Shown: one piece after another, positions 1-6,299 of the stretch
How positions within the stretch are numbered: position 1 is the first letter of the stretch
Layout: the number at the start of each line of letters is the position of its first letter
Made by a program: the position numbers and the translations under genes
The notes under the pieces: model-generated
Seen by the model: only the letters and a program-made list of their open reading frames with translations
Told to the model about the DNA's origin: nothing
The model's database searches: none
DNA from: an uncultured Clostridia bacterium
Lineage (GTDB): Bacteria > Bacillota > Clostridia > Oscillospirales > Acutalibacteraceae
Direction: 5' to 3'
Length of the DNA stretch: 34,254 bases
NCBI GenBank assembly: GCA_944380855.1
Contig: CALWIW010000024.1
Location: 1 to 34,254 of the forward strand

Positions 1-90
1 CCTCCAAGAGGGCCTTTGGCAGGCAGTTTGGAGGACAGAGGCCTCCAAGAGGGCCTTTGGCAGGCAGTTTGGAGGACGGAGTCCTTCAAG
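1..90. repeat. 41-bp tandem repeat with inverted ends
   Basis: Two adjacent 41-bp units (1-41 and 42-82) match at 39 of 41 positions, and 83-90 looks like the decayed start of a third unit. Each unit begins with CCTCCAA and carries the reverse complement TTGGAGG at its positions 28-34, so each can fold as a hairpin or pair with its neighbour. The DNA is much richer in G+C than nearby intergenic DNA. The array begins at the window edge, so more copies may lie upstream. The unit length is not a multiple of three, so it is unlikely to be a coding repeat. Confidence 0.8.
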
Positions 91-106
91 GAAAAGGAGG
101 AAATGA

Positions 107-853
107 ATGATTATCAGATTACAGAAAATGCTGGCGGACTGCGGTGTGGCTTCCAGAAGGAAATCAGAGGAGCTTATCGCACAGGGAAAAGTAAAGGTAA
201 ACGGCGTTGTAGCTGAAATAGGCGATAAGGTTGACCCTTACAGGGATAAGGTTTTTGTAAACGGAAAAAGAATAACCGTTGCGGCAAAGCCGAAATACAG
301 ATATATTATGCTTCACAAGCCGAGAGGCTACATAACAACAATGAGCGACGAAAGAGGCAGAAAATGTGTTGCGGAGCTTGTAAAGGATGTTCCCGAAAGG
401 ATTTATCCTGTGGGAAGGCTTGACAGAGATTCCGAGGGTATGCTTTTGATGACCAATGACGGAGAATTTGCAAATATAATCACTCACCCTAAAAAACACA
501 TATACAAGGTGTACAGAGTTACCGTTCGCCCGGGTATTACCGAAGACCAGATTGTTGAAATGTCGGTAGGTATGGAAATTGACGGCTATAAGACTGCACC
601 TGCGGAGGTCAGAGTTATCCAAAAGCAGGAGGGCAGAGCGGTTTTGGAAATTGTTTTGAGAGAGGGCAGAAACCGTCAGATAAGAAAAATGTGTGAAAAG
701 CTTGGTATTGAGGTTGCAAGGCTTAAAAGAACGGCGGTAGGACAGGTAAAGCTGGGGATGCTTCAGCCGGGAAAATGGAGAGAGCTTACAAAAGAAGAGG
801 TTAAAAAGCTTACCGCAAACCCAAACCCCTCAAGACACTTAGCGAAAAATTAA
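107..853 (+). CDS. rluB: Pseudouridine synthase, RsuA/RluB family
   Basis: This enzyme converts a specific uridine of ribosomal RNA, most likely 23S rRNA, to pseudouridine. The N-terminus (RLQKMLADCGVASRRKSEEL, residues about 4-23) is an S4 RNA-binding domain. The catalytic domain follows, with the family signature GRLDRDSEGMLLMTNDGEF near residues 103-121, whose aspartate in RLD is the expected nucleophile. Near residues 184-197 the REGRNRQIRKM motif is also typical. At 248 residues the length is normal for the family. The ATG at 107 follows AAGGAGG; a methionine is not available closer to the conserved RLQKML segment. It is followed after 14 bases by a small GNAT-like gene, probably co-transcribed. 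Assignment to RluB rather than RsuA rests on overall resemblance to Firmicutes RluB. Confidence 0.93.
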   Translation: MIIRLQKMLADCGVASRRKSEELIAQGKVKVNGVVAEIGDKVDPYRDKVFVNGKRITVAAKPKYRYIMLHKPRGYITTMSDERGRKCVAELVKDVPERIYPVGRLDRDSEGMLLMTNDGEFANIITHPKKHIYKVYRVTVRPGITEDQIVEMSVGMEIDGYKTAPAEVRVIQKQEGRAVLEIVLREGRNRQIRKMCEKLGIEVARLKRTAVGQVKLGMLQPGKWRELTKEEVKKLTANPNPSRHLAKN

Positions 854-867
854 AGGCAGGGGAAAAA

Positions 868-1248
868 ATGCTTACGATTTTACCATCAAAGGATAAGGAA
901 ATAATAGAGAAATGCCGTCCGGAAACAGACTTGGCAGAAGCTCTTGTTTCAAGGGAAAAAGGACAGGAGCTTGGATATATCTGTGTAGAGCAGGTCGGAG
1001 ATGTTTTGAAAATTATAGGCATGGAGCTTTATTATTGTGCCGATATGAAAAAACTCAGCCAAAAGGACAGAATTGACGGGGACTGTCTTGTGCGTGCCGC
1101 CGGCTCCTATGCGTTAAACAGAAATATTTCCATAATGGAAAGTGAAAAAGAGGAGTTATTTGATTTATTATTGCAGCTGGGTTTTCGGCAAATTGACGAT
1201 AAAGTAAGGATAAATTTAAGTCAATTATTTAAGCCCTGTAAAAATTAA
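868..1248 (+). CDS. Small GNAT-like protein, function unknown
   Basis: The protein has 126 residues and no signal peptide or membrane segment. Its pattern resembles a divergent GNAT acetyltransferase: a strand carrying GYICVEQVGDVLKIIGMEL (residues 36-54), then a helix beginning DGDCLVRAAGSYALNR, then a short strand and a final helix ending in LLQLGF, the usual closing element of GNAT domains. The central glycine-rich acetyl-CoA loop (Q/RxxGxG/A) is not obvious, so it may be a degenerate member or a GNAT-fold protein without acetyltransferase activity. It lies 14 bases after rluB and is probably translated from the same message. The fold call is inference from pattern only; substrate unknown. 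Confidence 0.7.
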   Translation: MLTILPSKDKEIIEKCRPETDLAEALVSREKGQELGYICVEQVGDVLKIIGMELYYCADMKKLSQKDRIDGDCLVRAAGSYALNRNISIMESEKEELFDLLLQLGFRQIDDKVRINLSQLFKPCKN

Positions 1249-1274
1249 CAAAAAGATAAATTTTTTCTTGTGCT

Positions 1275-1303
1275 TTGACAGAATTTATAATATAATATAC
1301 TAT
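1275..1303 (+). promoter_or_regulatory. Promoter of the carboxyl-transfer operon
   Basis: A perfect -35 box TTGACA (1275-1280) lies 17 bases before TACTAT (1298-1303), a sigma-A type promoter. The leader of about 75 bases ends in the GGAGG site at 1372-1376 ahead of the ATG at 1385. Confidence 0.75.
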
Positions 1304-1384
1304 GTGATATTTTGGGGGTAATTTGTTTTACTTATTGCCCATGAGAATAAATTCTGACAAAGAGTTAAACGGAGGAATATTAAA

Positions 1385-2695
1385 ATGAGTATTGAACAAA
1401 TGGCCAAGGCAAGGGAAGCTGCTCAGAATACATCTGCGTATAAAAACCTGCTGAAGTTTTTTGACGAAAACAGCTTTTGCGAAATAGACAGCTTTGCAAA
1501 ATCCGGCAAGAACTACGCTGAGGTTGTTGCAGGCTTTGGTATGGTAGAGGGTATGCCTGTATATGCATTTGCCCAAAACAGAGATGTTTGCGGCGGTGCA
1601 ATGAGCAAGGCTCATGCCGCAAAGGTTAAAAAGATTTACGATTTGGCACTTAAAACAGGTGCTCCTGTTGTAGGTTTTTATGACAGCATCGGCGGTAAGC
1701 TCAAAGAGGGCAACGAGCTTTTGGCAGGCTACGGCGATGTTTTAAAGGCTTCAGGTCAGCTTTCCGGAGTTGTTCCGCAGATTTCCGTAATTCTCGGAAA
1801 CTGCCTGGGAACAGGTGCTTTGACTGCTGCTAATGCTGACATTATAATAATGAATAAAAAAGCAACTCTTTCCCTTTCTACAATGGGTACAGAGGGCAGT
1901 GCAGAGGAAAACGCAAAGAAAGGCGTTTCCGCTTTGACTGTAGAAAACAACGCAGAGGCTATTGCTAAGGCAAGAGAGCTTGTTACATATCTTCCTTCAA
2001 ATAACCTCAGTTCTGCTCCGGCAGCTTTTGAGGCTGCTCCTGCTGCGGCTGCAAAATGCCCTGCCGAAACTGTTGCAGACGAGGGCACTCTCTTTAAGCT
2101 TTACGAAGATTACGGCACTCAGGCAGTTGTAAGCCTTGGAAGAGTTGACGGAAGAGTTGTGGGCTTTGTAGGTACAAAGGGCGAAAGCATCGGATACCAT
2201 GCAGGCGATAAGATTGCAAAGTTTGTACGTTTCTGCGACGCTTTTTCAATCCCTGTTATCACTTTTGTAAACAGCGAGGAATTTACTTCCATCAAAGCTG
2301 CTTCAAGAGTTACAAGTGCATACGCCGAGGCAACAACAGTTAAGATTTCCGTAGTTACAGGAATTGCCGTAGGTGCATTGTATATAGCAATGGCTGGAAG
2401 CGGTGCAAACACAGATGTTACTTTTGCTCTTCCCGACAGCATTATTTCTCCTGTTACTCCTGAGGCTGCTGCATTTATTATGGCTCCCGAGAAGATGAAT
2501 GTTGTTCCTGCCAAGCAGAAAGAAGCTGCTATGAAATTTGCTCAAACTGAGCTTTCAGCTTTCAAGGCTGCTGAAAACGGCTTTGTTGAAGATGTAATCA
2601 CCGAAGAAGAGCTTAGAGTGAAGATTGCTTCTGCTTTGGAAATGCTTGAGGGCAAGAGAGTTCCTACACTTGCAAAGAAACATTCAACAATCTGA
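1385..2695 (+). CDS. Acyl-CoA carboxyltransferase subunit (12S/MmdA-like)
   Basis: This is the acyl-CoA-side carboxyltransferase of a biotin-dependent enzyme. It shows the two tandem crotonase-like halves of the family: the N-half has DLALKTGAPVVGFYDSIGG (about 87-105), matching the ALKTGRPVVGLNDSGG region of the 12S and MmdA proteins, and the C-half has GDKIAKFVRFCDAFSIPVIT (about 272-291). An Ala-rich linker joins the halves (about 208-230). At 436 residues it is shorter than usual (about 510-525), and the normally conserved DSGGAR is DSIGGK, so the acyl-CoA substrate is uncertain. The biotin carrier and keto-acid carboxyltransferase follow in the same operon. Methylmalonyl-CoA and malonyl-CoA are the likeliest substrates by family, but the sequence does not settle this. 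Confidence 0.88.
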   Translation: MSIEQMAKAREAAQNTSAYKNLLKFFDENSFCEIDSFAKSGKNYAEVVAGFGMVEGMPVYAFAQNRDVCGGAMSKAHAAKVKKIYDLALKTGAPVVGFYDSIGGKLKEGNELLAGYGDVLKASGQLSGVVPQISVILGNCLGTGALTAANADIIIMNKKATLSLSTMGTEGSAEENAKKGVSALTVENNAEAIAKARELVTYLPSNNLSSAPAAFEAAPAAAAKCPAETVADEGTLFKLYEDYGTQAVVSLGRVDGRVVGFVGTKGESIGYHAGDKIAKFVRFCDAFSIPVITFVNSEEFTSIKAASRVTSAYAEATTVKISVVTGIAVGALYIAMAGSGANTDVTFALPDSIISPVTPEAAAFIMAPEKMNVVPAKQKEAAMKFAQTELSAFKAAENGFVEDVITEEELRVKIASALEMLEGKRVPTLAKKHSTI

Positions 2696-2794
2696 TTTTA
2701 AAAACAGAAAGAAATTTAACTATAAATTAAATATAACATTTCCTGCATTAAAGATACCTTTACTGCGTGGGTTTAGAAAAGGGGATTATATATC

Positions 2795-3154
2795 ATGAAA
2801 AATTTAAGAATTACAGTTAACGGCACAGCATATGATGTTCAGGTTGAAGAGCTTGGTGCAGGTGCAGCTCCTGCTCCTGTTGCAGCACCGGCTCCGAAAG
2901 CAGCGCCTGCACCAAAGGCAGCTCCTGCTCCTGTTGCAGGCGGCACAGAAATTACTGCTCCTATGAACGGAACAATCGTTAATGTTCCTGTTTCCGTTGG
3001 TCAGGCAGTTAAGAAGGGCGATGTATTGGTAATTCTTGAGGCTATGAAGATGGAAAACGAAATCATGGCTCCGCAGGACGGAACAGTTGCTTCTATCCTT
3101 GTAAACAAGGGCGAGGCTGTTGACTCAGGAAAGGTTCTTCTTACTTTGAAATAA
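2795..3154 (+). CDS. Biotin carboxyl carrier protein
   Basis: This small protein (119 residues) carries biotin that shuttles CO2 between the two carboxyltransferases. Residues 1-22 form a short N-terminal segment like that of OadA/1.3S carriers, residues about 23-48 are an Ala-Pro-Lys swinging linker with repeats of APAPKA, and residues 52-119 are the biotinyl domain. The biotin-accepting lysine sits in the canonical EAMKMEN motif (about 87-93). It lies 99 bases after the carboxyltransferase gene and 24 bases before the oadA-like gene. The size and layout resemble the 1.3S subunit of propionibacterial transcarboxylase and the free carriers of sodium-pump decarboxylases. Confidence 0.95.
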   Translation: MKNLRITVNGTAYDVQVEELGAGAAPAPVAAPAPKAAPAPKAAPAPVAGGTEITAPMNGTIVNVPVSVGQAVKKGDVLVILEAMKMENEIMAPQDGTVASILVNKGEAVDSGKVLLTLK

Positions 3155-3178
3155 TCTGAATGTTAAGGATGATATAAA

Positions 3179-4582
3179 ATGGCTAAAAAGATAAAGATTA
3201 CAGAAACAGTATTGCGTGACGCTCATCAGTCACTCATTGCTACAAGAATGACAACGGAAGAAATGCTTCCTATCCTTGAGAAAATGGACAAGGTAGGTTT
3301 TTATTCTCTCGAGTGCTGGGGCGGTGCGACTTTTGACAGCTGTCTTAGATTTTTAAACGAAGACCCATGGCAAAGACTCCGCATTATCAGAGAAAAGTGT
3401 CCTAATACAAAGCTTCAGATGCTTTTCCGCGGTCAGAATATGCTGGGTTACCGTCATTACGCTGATGATGTTTTGGAATATTTTGTTCAGCGTTCAGTTG
3501 CAAACGGTATCGACATTATCAGAATTTTCGACGCACTCAACGATATTAAAAACCTGAAAACAGCTATTAAGGCGGCTAAGAAAGAGGGAGCACATGCTCA
3601 GGTTGCTATAAGCTACACCACAGGTCCTGTGTTTACAGACCAATATTATGTTGACTATGCAAAGAGAATTGCAGACGCAGGTGCAGATTCAATCTGCATT
3701 AAGGATATGGCTGCACTTTTGACACCATACAACACAGAAAGCCTTGTAAAGGCAATTAAATCTGCTGTTGATTTGCCTGTTCAGCTTCACACACACTATA
3801 CATCAGGTCTTGCTTCTATGTGCCTTATGAAGGGTATCGAAGCAGGTGCTGATATTGTTGATACAGCGATGAGCCCTCTTGCTTTGGGAACTTCACACGC
3901 TCCTACAGAGTCAATAGTTGCCGCATTGCAGAGTACAGAGTACGACACAGGCATTGACCTTGTTGCTCTTACAGAAATCAGAGATTACTTTATGACTCTC
4001 CGTGATAAGTACATAAAGAGCGGACTTCTTGACCCGAAAATGCTTGCTACAGACGCAAACGCCCTTATCTATCAGGTTCCGGGCGGTATGCTTTCAAACC
4101 TTTTGAAGCAGCTTAAAGACGCAGGCAAGGAAGACAAGCTTACAGAGGTTCTCAACGAAGTTCCGAGAGTTCGTAAGGATTCCGGTTATCCTCCACTTGT
4201 TACACCTACATCACAGATTGTTGGTACACAGGCTGTATTCAATGTAATCATGGGTGAGCGTTATAAGATGTGTACAAACGAGTTTAAGGACCTTGTTGCA
4301 GGCAAGTACGGCACAACTCCAATGCCTATCGACCCTGAGTTCAGAAAGAAGATTATCGGTGACATGAAGCCTGTAAACTGCCGTCCGGCAGATTTGCTCA
4401 AGCCTGAGCTTGAGAAGCTCAGACAGGAACTGCCTGCACAGTATCTGGAGCAGGAAGAGGACGTTCTTTCCTATGCTCAGTTCCCGAAGGTATCCCTTGA
4501 TTTCTTCGAGAAGAGAAGAAACGCAAAGGTCGGAATCAATTCCGATGTTGTGGACATGGAAAATCAGGTTCATCCAGTATGA
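3179..4582 (+). CDS. oadA: Oxaloacetate/pyruvate carboxyltransferase (OadA/5S type)
   Basis: This subunit transfers the carboxyl group between oxaloacetate (or pyruvate) and carrier-bound biotin. It is an HMGL-like TIM barrel followed by the conserved PYC/OADA C-terminal domain. Visible marks are TVLRDAHQSL at the N-terminus (metal-binding Asp), the LQMLFRGQN segment, CIKDMAAL (the carbamylated metal-bridging lysine) and LHTHYTSG (metal-binding histidines). At 467 residues it lacks the C-terminal biotin domain of classical OadA (about 590 residues), because biotin is supplied by the separate carrier just upstream. The length is close to the 5S subunit of transcarboxylase. No oadB or oadG membrane subunit lies in the window, so a sodium pump is not supported here, although oadB could be elsewhere. 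Confidence 0.93.
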   Translation: MAKKIKITETVLRDAHQSLIATRMTTEEMLPILEKMDKVGFYSLECWGGATFDSCLRFLNEDPWQRLRIIREKCPNTKLQMLFRGQNMLGYRHYADDVLEYFVQRSVANGIDIIRIFDALNDIKNLKTAIKAAKKEGAHAQVAISYTTGPVFTDQYYVDYAKRIADAGADSICIKDMAALLTPYNTESLVKAIKSAVDLPVQLHTHYTSGLASMCLMKGIEAGADIVDTAMSPLALGTSHAPTESIVAALQSTEYDTGIDLVALTEIRDYFMTLRDKYIKSGLLDPKMLATDANALIYQVPGGMLSNLLKQLKDAGKEDKLTEVLNEVPRVRKDSGYPPLVTPTSQIVGTQAVFNVIMGERYKMCTNEFKDLVAGKYGTTPMPIDPEFRKKIIGDMKPVNCRPADLLKPELEKLRQELPAQYLEQEEDVLSYAQFPKVSLDFFEKRRNAKVGINSDVVDMENQVHPV

Positions 4583-4635
4583 TTTAAATCCGACTTGCAA
4601 AGCTTACTTTAAGAAATGAAATTCGGTTCAAGGGG

Positions 4636-4740
4636 AGCGAAACCTCTTTTATATCTCCGACGTGCAGGACTTAGTTTTATAGTTTAACGTCATTTCACGT
4701 CGGGCTAGACGATTTGTTAAACGTTTTGGAATGGTTCGCT
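4636..4740 (+). ncRNA. Candidate structured 3' RNA with pseudoknot
   Basis: Between the oadA-type stop codon and the operon terminator, three complementary pairs nest into one fold. An outer stem joins 4636-4644 with 4733-4740 (AGCGAAACC with GGTTCGCT, one bulged A). Inside it, CCGACGTG (4657-4664) pairs perfectly with CACGTCGG (4696-4703). In the loop of that hairpin, GTTTAAC (4682-4688) is complementary to GTTAAAC (4716-4722) beyond it, which would form a pseudoknot. No promoter is evident, so it may be part of the mRNA 3' end or a processed small RNA. It matches no RNA family that I recognise. Confidence 0.4.
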
Positions 4741-4762
4741 TACAATTGGGTTGGCTTTATTT

Positions 4763-4795
4763 AAGGCTGTGGTTAAAAAACCACAGCCTTTTTTA
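4763..4795 (+). terminator. Terminator of the carboxyl-transfer operon
   Basis: A perfect 12-bp stem (AAGGCTGTGGTT with AACCACAGCCTT) with loop AAAA is followed by a run of six T. It ends at the last codons of the opposite-strand ribbon-helix-helix gene. Confidence 0.92.
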
Positions 4796-4993
4796 TGCGT
4801 TATCGTCTTCCGGTTCATCTACAAATTCCAAATTTTCAAAAGCGTAACGTAAAGACATATTTATCAGCTCGTTTCGTGAACGGTTGCTTTTTAAGGATAG
4901 CTCGTCCAGCTTGTCACTGATTTCGCTGTCTATTCTGATTGTCATAGTGACCGACCGTGTTTTCTTTGGTTTTATTACAAATTTATCTTTCAT
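4793..4993 (-). CDS. Ribbon-helix-helix DNA-binding protein
   Basis: This 66-residue protein has a basic N-terminus (KPKKTRS), then the ribbon strand VTMTIRIDSEIS and the two helices DKLDELSLKSNRSRNELIN (about 29-47), which is the CopG/Arc-type ribbon-helix-helix pattern with the conserved SRNELI turn. Such proteins dimerise, bind DNA through the beta ribbon and often repress their own promoter. The acidic tail (EPEDDNA) is short. GAGGTG lies upstream of the ATG. It is divergent from the small membrane protein gene at 5175. No toxin partner follows it, so a toxin-antitoxin role is not supported. Target unknown. Confidence 0.85.
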   Translation of the reverse strand: MKDKFVIKPKKTRSVTMTIRIDSEISDKLDELSLKSNRSRNELINMSLRYAFENLEFVDEPEDDNA

Positions 4994-5100
4994 ACAGTAT
5001 TCACCTCTGTTTATAGTATAGTTTTTTTATATCTGTATTAATAGAACACATTTTGTGTTGAAAAAATAATCATATTATTATGTTTTGCAATTAAAAAAAA

Positions 5101-5129
5101 TTGCATTTTATAATATTATGTGATATAAT
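5101..5129 (+). promoter_or_regulatory. Promoter of the small membrane protein
   Basis: TTGCAT (5101-5106), 17 bases, then a perfect TATAAT (5124-5129). Confidence 0.65.
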
Positions 5130-5174
5130 GTTCCTGTATTTAAAGATAAATCTACAATGAAAGGGGTGATAATT

Positions 5175-5441
5175 ATGGTAAGTTCGGTTGCTAAAGCTTT
5201 GAGATCAACAGGAATAGTTTGTGCTGCAGGGGGTCTTCTCTGTATATTTATTAGCTTGGCATCAAGAGATGATTTTTGGATATACTTTTCTCTTTTAGCC
5301 ATAATATCCGGTTCTGTATGCTGGGGCTGCGGAGAAATAGTGCAAATTTTGTATGAGATCAAGCAAGAGGTAGTAAATATTCGTCTCGGTAAGAGCAATG
5401 AAAGCCTGGTAGACCGATTTTCAAAAGGCGGCAGACTGTGA
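5175..5441 (+). CDS. Small two-pass membrane protein, unknown function
   Basis: The protein has 88 residues. Two hydrophobic segments are visible, at about 8-28 (beginning TGIVCAAGGLLCIFISLA) and 35-55 (IYFSLLAIISGSVCWGCGEI), separated by a short polar turn, followed by a charged cytoplasm-like tail. I place the start at the ATG at 5175, which follows AAGGGGTG at ideal spacing, rather than the upstream ATG at 5157 that precedes that site. It has its own promoter and terminator, so it is a single-gene unit. Several cysteines fall in or near the second membrane segment (CWGC). I do not recognise the family; a relation to the divergent ribbon-helix-helix regulator is possible only by position. 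Confidence 0.72.
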   Translation: MVSSVAKALRSTGIVCAAGGLLCIFISLASRDDFWIYFSLLAIISGSVCWGCGEIVQILYEIKQEVVNIRLGKSNESLVDRFSKGGRL

Positions 5442-5454
5442 TTAAAATCAAAAA

Positions 5455-5484
5455 AATCCTCGGGTATATCCCGGGGATTTTTTG
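5455..5484 (+). terminator. Terminator after the small membrane protein
   Basis: The stem AATCCTCGGG / CCCGGGGATT (5455-5464 with 5470-5479, one G-T pair), with loop TATAT, is followed by a run of T. Confidence 0.9.
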
Positions 5485-6299
5485 TTGGGAGATATATCGT
5501 ATATCAAACCGGATATAAATTTACTTAACTAATAGTGTGATATTATTATAAGGTGTAAAATTTATTTTACGTTAATCAAAAAAATGACTGTTTTAAATGA
5601 AAATACACACCGAAATAAAAAAACAACAGTTTTTTTTGAGTGTTATATAATTTATAATTATAATACATAATAAATATGATTATTAATCAAAAAAATATAG
5701 TCATAAATAAGAGAGAGATCGGTAAACTGATAGGATAAAATGATAGTACAAAAAAATTATTGTTAATTTTGATAAATTAAATTTGATTGTATATCGTTGA
5801 TTTCCTAATTTAATAATTAATATTCTGAATAAGGAAGTGGTGTGTATTATATAGTAAGTGTAATAAGTTAAACGAGATATTAACAAAAAAGGAAGGTGAT
5901 AAGTTTATATTAGATATATATAATAGTATTTAAATAGTTTGGTTAGAACGCAGCTTGAAGACAGAAAATCTGTGAATCGTGACAAGGAAGAATGAATTTA
6001 TTAAAACGAAAATACAGGTTAAAACTGAAAGTAAGTATATCAGAGAAAACGATGGAGAAAAATTATGTTGCGGGTATCGTTTCTGATATCACACTTGGTT
6101 TTTTAGTGGTTGAAAAGACAGTATGCGTATAGCTTTAATGTGAGTTTTATCGGATATTTTAATTGTTTGTGTCTGTTTATAGATAAAACTAATTTTGAAT
6201 GAAATATATTTGGATTTTATTAAGCGGGACGGAATTGATAATTCTGTAATGAAAATCCAATACTCTAAACCTATATTATAGAAAACGGGGGTTATTATT
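5485..6299 (+). promoter_or_regulatory. 815-bp A+T-rich intergenic with multi-hairpin leader
   Basis: No credible gene is seen. The first half (5485-5940) is extremely A+T-rich and holds a 14-bp direct repeat, TTAATCAAAAAAAT, near 5572 and 5683. The second half can form successive hairpins: ACAGA/TCTGT (5961-5965 with 5969-5973); a 14-bp stem with a 3-nt bulge (6037-6053 with 6076-6089); AGTTTTATC/GATAAAACT (6143-6151 with 6182-6190); and TTGGATTTT/AAAATCCAA (6210-6218 with 6252-6260) enclosing a small GAATT/AATTC hairpin (6232-6244). They lead directly to the ribosome site of the dockerin gene at 6300, so they probably form its 5' untranslated leader. No clear promoter and no known riboswitch consensus were recognised. 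Confidence 0.45.

Noticed and set aside
16-216. Open frame across the 41-bp repeats into rluB
   Set aside because: It overlaps the rluB start in another frame, has no ribosome site and consists mainly of repeat DNA whose unit length is not a multiple of three.
164-622. Long open frame antisense to rluB
   Set aside because: It lies wholly within rluB on the opposite strand, has no ribosome site and its composition follows the rluB codons.
1756-2545. Open frames antisense to the carboxyltransferase gene
   Set aside because: They mirror the alanine-rich coding strand and have no start signals.
1385-4582. Complete sodium-pump oxaloacetate or methylmalonyl-CoA decarboxylase operon
   Set aside because: The membrane subunit (beta) and the small gamma subunit are absent in the window, so a complete pump cannot be claimed.
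5701-5886. 61-codon frame on the minus strand in the A+T-rich spacer
   Set aside because: It is made of A+T-rich codons (Ile, Tyr, Leu), with no ribosome site, promoter or recognisable motif.
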